Assembly: GCA_965243835.1 (NCBI GenBank)
Contig: OZ251578.1
Span: 1,674,001-1,738,000, forward strand
Direction: 5' to 3'
DNA: 64,000 nucleotides
Origin: G965202665 sp965243835
GTDB lineage: Bacteria; Actinomycetota; Acidimicrobiia; Spongiisociales; Spongiisociaceae
The notes beneath the pieces were generated by a model. That model searched no databases, was not told the origin of the DNA, and saw nothing but the letters and a program-made list of their open reading frames with translations. Below are positions 57,117 through 64,000 of this stretch, piece by piece; position 1 is the first letter of the stretch, and every line of letters starts with the position of its first letter. The position numbers were made by a program, and so were the translations under genes.

Positions 57117-57824
57117 TCAGGCGAATGCGGCCAGGGCCTCGGCCAGATCAACGGCCCCTTCGTACAGGGCTCGCCCCACTACCGCCCCGTCCATTCCCGC
57201 CTCGGACAACCGGCGCAGATCGTCCATTCCGGCGATGCCGCCCGCCGCCTGGATATGGGCTCGCGGAGCCAGCCGCCGCACCCGGGACAGCAACTCCCAA
57301 TCCGGCCCCCGCATGGTTCCGTCCCTTCGCACCGCGGTAACCAGCAAAGCCGTCGCCCCGGCCGCCAGAACCGATTCCACCACCGACGCGAACTCCCGCC
57401 CCTCCTCCAGCCATCCCCGCCCCGCGGCGCGGCCGTCTTTTACGTCCACCGCGGCCACCACCCGCTCCGGGGAACCGGCCGCCGCCTCCGCCAGACGGGA
57501 CGGCTCCCACACCGCGGCCGTGCCCATTATCACCCGGGCGATTCCCGCTTTGAAGGCGGCCTTTGCCTCCGGCGCCCCCCGGATGCCGCCCCCCCACTGC
57601 ACCGCCGCCCCCCGCCCCGTCACCTTCTGCTGCAGGGTCGCATCCGGCTTCCCGGTGCGGGCCCCGTCCAAGTCGATGATGTGCACCCATTCCGCCCCGG
57701 CCCGCCGCCAAGCCGTCACCTGCTCCGCAGGCGAATCCCCGTAGTCGGTGACCGCCCCGTAGTCGCCTTGGCGCAACCGCACCACCCGCCCCCCCAGCAC
57801 ATCCACCGCCGGAAGTATTTCCAT
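57117..57824 (-). CDS. hisA: Phosphoribosylformimino-AICAR ribotide isomerase HisA
   Basis: The 235-residue protein is a HisA-type (beta-alpha)8 barrel that isomerises ProFAR to PRFAR, the fourth step of histidine synthesis. It shows the N-terminal ILPAVDVLGGRVVRLRQGDY with the catalytic Asp, IIDLDGARTG, the first phosphate site QWGGGIRG, VAAVDVKDGR with the second Asp region, and QAAGGIAGMDDL. In many actinobacteria the same enzyme (PriA) also serves tryptophan synthesis; that cannot be decided here. The ATG at 57824 has AAGGAG upstream. It is transcribed away from the other his genes and shares the 170-bp control region with the TrpR-like gene. Confidence 0.95.
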   Translation of the reverse strand: MEILPAVDVLGGRVVRLRQGDYGAVTDYGDSPAEQVTAWRRAGAEWVHIIDLDGARTGKPDATLQQKVTGRGAAVQWGGGIRGAPEAKAAFKAGIARVIMGTAAVWEPSRLAEAAAGSPERVVAAVDVKDGRAAGRGWLEEGREFASVVESVLAAGATALLVTAVRRDGTMRGPDWELLSRVRRLAPRAHIQAAGGIAGMDDLRRLSEAGMDGAVVGRALYEGAVDLAEALAAFA

Positions 57825-57908
57825 GCCCGCTCGCTCCTTTTCCTTAGTTCATTGCTTCTTGGTTTCATTGGTTTCATTGGCTTTTGCGACTTGCTTCTTG
57901 CGGCTTGC

Positions 57909-57947
57909 TTGATATTCTGTTAACGTGTTAGTATGCTAACATATTAA
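57909..57947 (+). promoter_or_regulatory. Promoter and palindromic operator of the trpR-like/his operon
   Basis: TTGATA (57909-57914), 17 bases and TATGCT (57932-57937) form a promoter. Over it lies a 28-bp interrupted palindrome (57920-57947): TTAA, two bases, TGTTAG, TATG, CTAACA, two bases, TTAA. Its centre coincides with the -10, so a bound repressor would block transcription. The adjacent TrpR-like protein is the likely ligand-dependent binder, and the site is also about 100 bases upstream of divergent hisA. Confidence 0.75.
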
Positions 57948-57993
57948 TCAGGCGTTTGGGACGCCTGCGCCGACCGAGGAAAATCCGACAGAA

Positions 57994-58311
57994 ATGAACA
58001 TGACCTACGACGACCCCCGGCTGGGCGATGCGCGCCGCGGCGATTGGGGCGTTCTGTGCCGGGCCCTTTTGGCCATGAACACCGCCGAGGAAATGGCCCG
58101 CCTGTTGCGCGACCTGTGCACCCGCACCGAACTGGACGAGTTGTCCCGCCGGATGCGGGTGGCGGCCCTTTTGGACGCCGGCCTCCCCTACCGGGAGATC
58201 GCCGGGCGGACCGGGATGTCCACCACCACCATCGGCCGGGTCAACGAATGGCTCAGGCACGGGCTGGGCGGCTACCGGCTGGCCCTGCAGCGCACGGGGG
58301 ATCTTCCGTGA
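57994..58311 (+). CDS. TrpR/YerC-family regulator, probable histidine repressor
   Basis: This 105-residue all-helical protein matches the TrpR/YerC family: ALLAMNTAEEMARLLRDLCTRTELDELSRRMRVAALLDAGLPYREIAGRTGMSTTTIGRVNEWL holds the dimerisation helices and the HTH. TrpR-family proteins bind an amino acid and then DNA. Comparative work on Gram-positive bacteria has linked YerC-like members (called HisR) to histidine genes, and here the gene sits directly upstream of hisG with its stop overlapping the hisG GTG (GTGA). Two starts are possible, ATG at 57994 or 58000. It is likely autoregulated through the palindrome 50 bases upstream. Confidence 0.88.
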   Translation: MNMTYDDPRLGDARRGDWGVLCRALLAMNTAEEMARLLRDLCTRTELDELSRRMRVAALLDAGLPYREIAGRTGMSTTTIGRVNEWLRHGLGGYRLALQRTGDLP

Positions 58312-59171
58312 GCCCCCGCTACCGGCTGGCCGTCCCCGGCAAAGGGCGGATGCGGGAACCGACCGTCACCCTGCTCCGGCGGGCGGGGCTGGCGTTCGAA
58401 CCGACCGCGGGGGCCCTGTCGGCCCCGGTGCGCAACGCCGACCTGGAGTTGCTGTTCGTCCGCACCGACGACGCCATCGAGCTGGTGTCGGACGGCAACG
58501 CCGACTGGGGAGTAACCGGGTTGGACCTGCTGGAGGAAATCCGCCCGCCGGGCGTGGCCGTTATGTTGAAACTGGGCTTCGGGCGGTGCGAGTTGACCTT
58601 GGCCGCCCCCCTCTCCTCCGACATCAAACGGCCCGAAGATTGCCGGGGGCGGCGGGTGGCCACCTCCCACCCCGGCATCGTGCGCCGCTTCTTCGCCGAC
58701 CGGGGCTGGGAAGCGGAGGTGGTCAAGTTGAGCGGGTCGGTGGAGGTGGCCCCCCGGCTGGGGGTGGCCGAGGCGGTGGCGGACCTGGTGTCCACCGGCA
58801 GCACCTTGCGGGTGAACGGATTGCGCCCCATCGCCCCCATCCTGTCCAGCGAAGCGGTTTTGATCTGCCAAGACCCCGTCCCCGAGGAGCGGCGGCGAGC
58901 GGGGGAAACCCTGGTCACCGGCCTGCGTTCGGTGGCGGCCGCCAAGGACAAACGCTATCTGCTGCTCAACGTCCCCCGCTCCCGGCTGGAGGAGGTCACC
59001 GCCCTCATCCCCGGTTTGGGGGGGCCGACCGTGGTTCCGTTGGCCGAGGACGGGATGGTGGCCATGCACTCGGTGGTGAACGCCGACGACTTGCTGGGCC
59101 TGCTGTCCCAACTGAAAGCGGCCGGGGGCCGGGACATCCTGGTGCTGCCCATCGGCCAGCTGGTGCCGTGA
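58308..59171 (+). CDS. hisG: ATP phosphoribosyltransferase HisG, long form
   Basis: The 287-residue protein catalyses the first step of histidine synthesis, joining ATP and PRPP. Visible family features are LAVPGKGRMREPTVTLLRRAG, the DDAIELVSDGNADWGVTGLDLL stretch, and the PRPP-binding LGVAEAVADLVSTGSTLRVNGL near residues 150-170. A C-terminal domain follows (LLNVPRSRLEEVTALIPGLGGPTVVPL..VLPIGQLV), the ACT-like histidine-binding part of the long form, so no HisZ partner is needed and feedback inhibition by histidine is expected. The GTG start overlaps the stop of the TrpR-like gene, and hisD follows after a short gap. Confidence 0.96.
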   Translation: MSPRYRLAVPGKGRMREPTVTLLRRAGLAFEPTAGALSAPVRNADLELLFVRTDDAIELVSDGNADWGVTGLDLLEEIRPPGVAVMLKLGFGRCELTLAAPLSSDIKRPEDCRGRRVATSHPGIVRRFFADRGWEAEVVKLSGSVEVAPRLGVAEAVADLVSTGSTLRVNGLRPIAPILSSEAVLICQDPVPEERRRAGETLVTGLRSVAAAKDKRYLLLNVPRSRLEEVTALIPGLGGPTVVPLAEDGMVAMHSVVNADDLLGLLSQLKAAGGRDILVLPIGQLVP

Positions 59172-59238
59172 ACGGCGCCTCTGCGCGCCCGCTTGCGGAA
59201 AGCCGCCCCGGTAAAATCAGGGAATGAAAGGACCAAAC

Positions 59239-60630
59239 GTGGCAGAGCCCCGCCCGAACGGCGTCCCCTCGCTGTTGCGCACCTCCGCCTTGGCCGCCCT
59301 GAGCCCCGAACGCCGCGACCGCCTCCTGCGCCGCTCCGCCGTCCCCGACCGCAAAATTCGGGATCGCGTCTCAGAAATCTGCCGGGTAGTGGAAACCGGG
59401 GGCGACCGGGCCCTGCGCCGCGCCGGCGCCCGCTACGGAGGCGGACGGGACGACCCCCGGGTTCCGCCCCGGGAAACGGCGGACGCCTTGGAGAACCTGT
59501 CCCCCGCCCTCCGCTCCGCCTTGGAGCGGGCGATCGGGGCGGTGCGGGAATACCACTCCGCCCACCTCCCCGCCGACTCCTCCTCCGAGACGGCGCCCGG
59601 GGTGCGCATCGACCGCCGCTGGAGCCCGTTGCGGAGGACGGGGGCCTACGTGCCGGGGGGCAAGGCCGCCTACCCCTCCACCCTGGTGATGACCGTCGTC
59701 CCCGCCCAAGTGGCGGGAGTGTCGGAAATCGCAGTGGCCTCCCCCTGCGACGAAGACGGGGGAATGGACGGGACGTTGCTGGCCGCGGCCGCCCTGCTGG
59801 GCGTGGAAGAGTTGTACGCCATGGGCGGGGCCCAGGCGGTGGCCGCCTTGGCCTACGGCACCGAAACCATCCCGCCCGTGGACAAAATAGTGGGGCCGGG
59901 CAACGCCTGGGTGACCGCCGCCAAACTGGAGGTCATGGGCCGGTGCGCCATCGACCTTCCCGCCGGACCCAGCGAGGCCCTGGTGCTGGCGGACGGCTCC
60001 GCCGACCCCCGGCTGACGGCCGTCGACCTGCTGTGCCAAGCCGAACACGGCCCCGACTCGCCCGCTATTTTGGTCACTACCGACCCCGGCCTCCCGGCCC
60101 GGGTGGAAGTTGAAATCAACCGCCTGTTGCCGAAACTCCCCCGGCGGGACATTCTGCGGACGGCCTTGGCCGAACACGGGGAAGCCCTGGTGGCCGACAC
60201 TATGGAAGAGGCCGTCGGGTTCGCCAACGGCTACGCCTCCGAACACGTCACGGTGCTGACCGCCGACCCGGAGGGGGATGCGGCCCGCATCGTCAACGCC
60301 GGTTCGGTGTACGTGGGGCGCTGGTCGCCGGAGTCGGCGGGCGACTACGCCACCGGCGGCAACCATGTGCTGCCCACCGGCGGCCTGGCCCGGTGCTGCA
60401 GTCCTCTGGAGGTGGAGGATTTCGGTTCTCGGCGGCAAGTGCAAACCCTCACCCGGGAGGGCCTGTCCGCCCTCCGTCCGGTGATAGAAGAGCTGGCCGC
60501 CGCCGAGGGGTTGCACGCCCACGGACTGGCCGCCTCCCTCCGCTTCGCCGATCCGCCGACCGACCGGCCCTCCGACCGGGGAGAGGTCATTAACCGAACT
60601 TCCGCCGTCGCGGAAACCCCGCCCGACTAG
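59239..60630 (+). CDS. hisD: Histidinol dehydrogenase HisD
   Basis: The product, 463 residues from the GTG at 59239, oxidises histidinol to histidine in two NAD-dependent steps. Recognisable segments are RRTGAYVPGGKAAYPSTLVMTVVPAQVAGV, YAMGGAQAVAALAYGTETIPPVDKIVGPGNAWVTAAK, DLPAGPSEALVLADGSADP, LCQAEHGPDS with the metal-site Gln and His, and ASEHVTVLT. I prefer the GTG because AAAGGA lies six bases upstream; the ATG at 59224 has no spaced ribosome site. The C-terminal 30 residues are a Pro/Asp/Arg-rich extension. It lies 67 bases after hisG and 49 before hisB. Confidence 0.95.
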   Translation: MAEPRPNGVPSLLRTSALAALSPERRDRLLRRSAVPDRKIRDRVSEICRVVETGGDRALRRAGARYGGGRDDPRVPPRETADALENLSPALRSALERAIGAVREYHSAHLPADSSSETAPGVRIDRRWSPLRRTGAYVPGGKAAYPSTLVMTVVPAQVAGVSEIAVASPCDEDGGMDGTLLAAAALLGVEELYAMGGAQAVAALAYGTETIPPVDKIVGPGNAWVTAAKLEVMGRCAIDLPAGPSEALVLADGSADPRLTAVDLLCQAEHGPDSPAILVTTDPGLPARVEVEINRLLPKLPRRDILRTALAEHGEALVADTMEEAVGFANGYASEHVTVLTADPEGDAARIVNAGSVYVGRWSPESAGDYATGGNHVLPTGGLARCCSPLEVEDFGSRRQVQTLTREGLSALRPVIEELAAAEGLHAHGLAASLRFADPPTDRPSDRGEVINRTSAVAETPPD

Positions 60631-60669
60631 CAAAGCCCCTGACAAAGCCCCCGACAAAGCCCCTGACAA
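60631..60669 (+). repeat. Short tandem repeat between hisD and hisB
   Basis: Three near-identical 13-base units (CAAAGCCCCTGA, with one T-to-C change) lead into the hisB ribosome site. Copy number may vary between strains. Confidence 0.7.
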
Positions 60670-60679
60670 GGAGAAGAAC

Positions 60680-61279
60680 ATGACCGACCACAGCGCCCCC
60701 CGCCGCGCCCGCCGGGAGCGGGAAACCAAGGAAACCAGGGTGGAGGCGGAGATCAACCTGGACGGCTCCGGGGAGGCCTCGGTGTCCACCGGGATAGGTT
60801 TCTACGACCACCTGCTGACCTGCTTCGCCCACCACGCCCTGTTCGACCTGACGGTGACCGCAGCCGGCGACTTGGAAGTGGACGACCACCACACGGTGGA
60901 GGACACGGCCCTGGTGGTCGGTTCGGCCTTGGACGCCGCCTTGGGCGGGCGCGAGGGCATCGTCCGGTTCGGAGAAGCGTGCGCGCCGATGGACGAGGCG
61001 TTGGCGCAGGCGGTAGTGGACGCGGGCGGCCGCCCCTACTGCGTTACCGACCTGGAGTTTTCCACTCCCCGCATCGGTTCGCTGACCGCGCACAACATCC
61101 CCCACGCCCTGGAGGCCTTCACCCGCACGGCGGGCGTGACCCTCCACCTGCGGGCTGCGGGGCGCAACGACCACCACATAGCCGAAGCCGCTTTCAAAGC
61201 CCTGGCCCGGGCCATGCGGGCGGCCGCGGCCTACGACCCGCGCCGCACCGGCCTCCCCTCCACCAAAGGGTCCCTGTGA
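60680..61279 (+). CDS. hisB: Imidazoleglycerol-phosphate dehydratase HisB
   Basis: The 199-residue monofunctional enzyme dehydrates imidazole glycerol phosphate to imidazole acetol phosphate. The two duplicated metal-binding halves are visible: GIGFYDHLLTCFAHHALFDL with DLEVDDHHTVEDTALVVGSAL, and the second DLEFSTPRIGSLTAHNIPHALEAF with AGRNDHHIAEAAFKALARAM. The HHxxE motifs that hold manganese are intact. The ATG has AAGGAG seven bases upstream. No HisN-like phosphatase domain is fused. A hisC aminotransferase gene, often placed between hisD and hisB, is absent here and must lie elsewhere. Confidence 0.96.
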   Translation: MTDHSAPRRARRERETKETRVEAEINLDGSGEASVSTGIGFYDHLLTCFAHHALFDLTVTAAGDLEVDDHHTVEDTALVVGSALDAALGGREGIVRFGEACAPMDEALAQAVVDAGGRPYCVTDLEFSTPRIGSLTAHNIPHALEAFTRTAGVTLHLRAAGRNDHHIAEAAFKALARAMRAAAAYDPRRTGLPSTKGSL

Positions 61280-61319
61280 CCGGCCCCCTTCGGGGCTTTC
61301 GGGGCTTTCGGGGTCGAAT

Positions 61320-61940
61320 ATGACCGACCGCCGCCTGCGCGTCGGCCTGATCGACCACGGGGCGGGCAACCTGGTGTCCATCGGCCAAGGCTTGGAACGG
61401 ACGGGGGCGCAGGTGTCCGTCGTGGCCGGGCCCGCCGATCTGGACGGGATGGAAGCCCTGGTGTTGCCGGGGGTGGGAACCACCGGGGCCACCATGAGCC
61501 GCCTCCGCCAGGCGGGGCTGGTGGAGCCGTTGCGGAACTGGGAGGGGCCGCTGTTGGGCATCTGCGTGGGGATGCAACTTTTTTTCACCTCCAGCGACGA
61601 GGATGACTCCCGGTGCCTGAACCTGGACCGGGGGACGGTGCGGCGGCTGGAAGGAGCCCCCCTGCTTCCCCACATCGGCTGGAACGACATGCGGTTCGGA
61701 GACGACCCGTTGTTTGCGGAAATCCCGCCCGACGCCGCTTTCTACTTCGTGCACAGCTACGCTCCGCAACCGGACGACCCGTCCCTGGTCATCGCCCGGG
61801 CCGAATATCCCCGTCCCTTTGCGGCCGCCGTCCGCAACGGGCGGCGGGTGGGGGTGCAGTTCCACCCGGAGCGCAGCGGCGAACACGGCCTGCGCCTTCT
61901 GTCCAACTTCGCGGCCGAGGCCGAGGCGGCCGGGCGATGA
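61320..61940 (+). CDS. hisH: Imidazole glycerol phosphate synthase glutaminase subunit HisH
   Basis: This 206-residue class I glutamine amidotransferase releases ammonia for HisF. It has the N-terminal VGLIDHGAGNLVSIGQGL, the nucleophile elbow LLGICVGMQLFF with the catalytic Cys near residue 83, and VGVQFHPERSGEHGLRLLSNF with the His and Glu of the triad. The ATG at 61320 follows a weak ribosome site in a GGGGCTTTC repeat. The stop overlaps the hisF start (ATGA), as expected for subunits made in equal amounts. Confidence 0.95.
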   Translation: MTDRRLRVGLIDHGAGNLVSIGQGLERTGAQVSVVAGPADLDGMEALVLPGVGTTGATMSRLRQAGLVEPLRNWEGPLLGICVGMQLFFTSSDEDDSRCLNLDRGTVRRLEGAPLLPHIGWNDMRFGDDPLFAEIPPDAAFYFVHSYAPQPDDPSLVIARAEYPRPFAAAVRNGRRVGVQFHPERSGEHGLRLLSNFAAEAEAAGR

Positions 61941-62701
61941 CGTTGCGCACCCGGGTGATCGCCTGCCTGGACGTTCGGGAGGGGCGGGTGGTGAAAGGCG
62001 TCAACTTCGTCAACCTGACCGACGAGGGCGACCCGGTGGAGTTGGCCGCCCGCTACGCCGCCGAGGGGATCGACGAAATCGTGTATCTGGACATCGCCGC
62101 CTCCCCCCAGGGCCGGGGCGCCCTGTTGGATGTGGTGCGGCGCACCGCCCAAAACGTGTTCGTGCCGCTGACGGTGGGGGGCGGGGTGCGCAGCCCGGAG
62201 GATATGCGCGCCGTCCTGCGGGCGGGGGCCGACAAGGTGTCCTTGAACACGGCCGCCGTGCTCCGCCCCGGTCTGATCAACGAATGCGCGGCCGCCTTCG
62301 GCTCCCAGTGCGTGGTGCTGGCCGTAGACGCCAAAGGGACGGGGGACGGCGGCTGGAACGTGCACATCACCGGCGGCCGGGAAGACACCGGGCGGGACGC
62401 GGTGGAATGGGCAACGGAAGGCGTGGGCCGGGGAGCGGGGGAAATCCTGCTCACCTCCATGGACCGGGACGGAACCAACATCGGTTTCGACATCCCGTTG
62501 ACGGCGGCCATCGCCGGTGCGGTGCAGACGCCGGTCATAGCCTCCGGCGGGGCGGGCCGGCCGGAACACTTCGCAGAAGCGGTCCGGGAGACAGGGGCCT
62601 CGGCGGTGCTGGCCGCAGGCATCTTCCACCGCGGCCAAGTCTCCATAACCTCCGTCAAACAGGCCATGTCCGAAGCCGGCATCCCGGTCCGCCTCGCCTG
62701 A
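61937..62701 (+). CDS. hisF: Imidazole glycerol phosphate synthase cyclase subunit HisF
   Basis: The 254-residue barrel forms imidazole glycerol phosphate and AICAR from PRFAR and ammonia. Family motifs are RVIACLDVREGRVVKGVNFVNLTDEGDPVELA (first Asp), PLTVGGGVRSPEDMRAVLRAGADKVSLNTAA, VLAVDAKGTGD, EILLTSMDRDGTNIGFD (second Asp) and PVIASGGAGRPEHF. The frame is open far upstream inside hisH, but the ATG at 61937 overlapping the hisH stop is the clear start. A 660-bp repeat-filled gap separates it from hisIE, an interruption that probably ends or weakens the operon. Confidence 0.96.
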   Translation: MTLRTRVIACLDVREGRVVKGVNFVNLTDEGDPVELAARYAAEGIDEIVYLDIAASPQGRGALLDVVRRTAQNVFVPLTVGGGVRSPEDMRAVLRAGADKVSLNTAAVLRPGLINECAAAFGSQCVVLAVDAKGTGDGGWNVHITGGREDTGRDAVEWATEGVGRGAGEILLTSMDRDGTNIGFDIPLTAAIAGAVQTPVIASGGAGRPEHFAEAVRETGASAVLAAGIFHRGQVSITSVKQAMSEAGIPVRLA

Positions 62702-62724
62702 CCAACCCCCCTTCCCCCACCCTG

Positions 62725-63340
62725 CCGAGTAAAACAACGCACGCTACTGAGCAAAACAACGCACCGCACCGAGCAAAAACGCTCACTCTACTGAGTAAAA
62801 CACCACACCACACCGAACAAAACACCACGCCCTACCGGGCAAAACTACTCACCGCACCGAGCAAAAACGCTCAGCCTGCTGAGTAAAACACCACACCATA
62901 CCGAGCAAAAACGCTCACCACACTGAGCAAAACACCACACCACACCGAACAAAACACCACGCCCTACCGGGCAAAACTACTCACCGCACCGAGCAAAAAC
63001 GCTCAGCCTGCTGAGTAAAACACCACACCATACCGAGCAAAAACGCTCACCACACTGAGCAAAACACCGAAGCGCATTGAGTAAAACACCACACCATACC
63101 GAGCAAAAACGCTCACCACACTGAGCAAAACACCACACCACACCGAGCAAAACAACTCAGCCTACTGAGTAAAACACCACACCGTATTGAGTAAATCTAC
63201 TCACCACACTGAGCAAAAATACTCACCATACTGAGTAAAACATCCCACCCTATTGAGTAAAAATACTCACCATACTGAGTAAAACATCCCACCCTATTGA
63301 GTAAAAATACTCACCATACTGAGTAAAACACCGAGATTAA
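62725..63340. repeat. Covarying mini-hairpin tandem repeat array in the hisF-hisIE gap
   Basis: About 30 short units fill the gap. Most contain a 14-base imperfect palindrome such as GAGCAAAAACGCTC or GAGTAAAAATACTC, separated by CACCACACC-like spacers. Paired changes (GAGC with GCTC, GAGT with ACTC) keep the stem. A higher-order unit of 132 bp is repeated (62823 and 62955), and a 44-bp unit is repeated from about 63238 to 63330. There are no unique spacers, so this is not CRISPR. Confidence 0.8.
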
Positions 63341-63353
63341 CCGGGTAATAGGT

Positions 63354-63359
63354 TATAAT
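63354..63359 (+). promoter_or_regulatory. -10 box before hisIE
   Basis: A perfect TATAAT lies eight bases before the ATG at 63368, so transcription would begin at or next to that ATG. No good -35 hexamer is present at 16-18 bases. It suggests hisIE has its own promoter after the repeat array. Confidence 0.55.
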
Positions 63360-63367
63360 GTTTGTCT

Positions 63368-64000
63368 ATGAAAGCAGAACGCTACATGCGCCTGCAGGCG
63401 GAGGAAAGGGCGGAAATGTCCGAAGGGGCCCCGGCGCCGAAAGTCAAATGGAACGAAGACGGGTTGGTTCCGGTCATCGTCCAACACGAACGCACCGGAC
63501 AGGTATTGATGTGCGCCTGGATGAACGAGGCCGCCTTGTCCGCCACCTGCGAAACCGGGCTGGTCCATTTCTGGTCCCGCTCCCGGCGCGTCCTGTGGCG
63601 GAAAGGCGAAACCAGCGGCAATGTCCTGCGATTGGCCTCCCTGTCCGCCGACTGCGACGGGGACGCCCTGTTGGTGACCGCCTTCCCCGCCGGGCCGGTG
63701 TGCCACACCGGAGCCCGCACCTGCTTCAACGATGAAAGCCCGCAAGGTTTCTACGATCTGGAACGCTTGTGGTCCGTCATCGGCGAACGGCTGGCCTCGG
63801 GGCGGGAAGGCTCCTACACGGCGCGCCTGGCCTCCGGCGGGGCCGCCGCCGTCAGCCGCAAAGTAATAGAAGAAGCGGCCGAAACGGCCGGGGCGGCCCT
63901 GCGGCACGAGGCGGGCCGGGACGGGGAGGAGCGAGTGGCGGAGGAAGCGGCCGATGTGCTGTACCACCTGCTGGTCCTGCTGGCTGAACGGGGCGTCCCC
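63368..64000 (+). CDS. hisI: Bifunctional phosphoribosyl-AMP cyclohydrolase/phosphoribosyl-ATP pyrophosphatase HisIE, cut by the window
   Basis: The first half is HisI: WNEDGLVPVIVQHERTGQVLMCAWMNEAAL, then HFWSRSRRVLWRKGETSGN and the metal-binding SLSADCDGDALLVTAFPAGPVCHTGARTCF. From about residue 125 the HisE part follows: LERLWSVIGERLASGREGSYTARL, then VIEEAAETAGAAL and EEAADVLYHLLVLLAERGV, with the acidic magnesium-binding helices. The 3' end lies outside the window. The enzyme performs steps two and three of histidine synthesis. Two starts are possible: ATG at 63368, which would give a leaderless mRNA, or ATG at 63416, which has GGAGGAAAGG upstream and gives a typical N terminus (MSEGAPAPKVKW). 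Confidence 0.93.
   Translation, partial: MKAERYMRLQAEERAEMSEGAPAPKVKWNEDGLVPVIVQHERTGQVLMCAWMNEAALSATCETGLVHFWSRSRRVLWRKGETSGNVLRLASLSADCDGDALLVTAFPAGPVCHTGARTCFNDESPQGFYDLERLWSVIGERLASGREGSYTARLASGGAAAVSRKVIEEAAETAGAALRHEAGRDGEERVAEEAADVLYHLLVLLAERGVP

Noticed and set aside
62725..63340. CRISPR array
   Set aside because: Units vary in length, are themselves degenerate and have no unique spacers; no cas genes are present.

Overview
The window is high-G+C bacterial DNA, most likely from an actinobacterium (Actinomycetota). The evidence is an mraZ-rsmH-ftsL division cluster, a DUF222-HNH (13E12-type) endonuclease, frequent GTG/TTG starts, a long-form HisG, and S-layer-homology repeats carrying cysteines. 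Acidimicrobiia or a related marine or host-associated lineage is a guess; no marker in the window settles it.

Layout. 1-1.8 kb (minus strand): start of the division cluster, with mraZ, rsmH and a truncated ftsL-like gene behind a promoter overlaid by four MraZ boxes. 2.0-10.8 kb: a PIN toxin/HTH antitoxin pair, divergent from a two-gene operon encoding a PLD-SNF2 helicase and an Eco57I-type DNA methylase. The helicase gene is broken in this sequence by a C11 tract; ten C would restore a full-length gene that overlaps the methylase start. Two frameshifted antitoxin-like genes follow. 10.95 kb: tRNA-Trp. 11.2-17.6 kb: a small ORF, a broken and an intact DUF222-HNH gene, a remnant of a methylase 3' end, and an intact single-chain type IIG restriction-modification gene. 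17.7-22.6 kb: an unstable zone with an orphan antitoxin gene, its truncated duplicate, an ISL3-type element with a frameshifted transposase, a relic of a second giant-gene tail, and eight of the nine copies of a 170-195 bp repeat with a G-quadruplex-type core (the ninth is at 14.0 kb).

22.6-57.0 kb is one open reading frame on the minus strand encoding about 11,460 residues. It has a signal peptide, roughly 80 Calx-beta-like domains (estimated from length), four cassettes of plant-type leucine-rich repeats with cysteine caps, a Gly/Pro-rich linker and two S-layer-homology modules. It looks like a giant cell-envelope adhesin. Its only visible promoter candidate has a C12 homopolymer as most of the 17-bp spacer between -35 and -10, the classic layout of a phase-variable surface-protein promoter.

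57.1-64 kb is histidine biosynthesis: hisA on the minus strand, then a TrpR-like regulator, hisG, hisD, hisB, hisH, hisF and a hisIE gene cut by the window end. A long palindrome over the promoter of the TrpR-like gene is the likely operator. A covarying mini-hairpin repeat array fills the hisF-hisIE gap.

Overall, two housekeeping blocks flank about 55 kb of defence and surface genes. Homopolymer tracts, G-rich repeats, duplications and gene relics there point to repeated switching and recombination.
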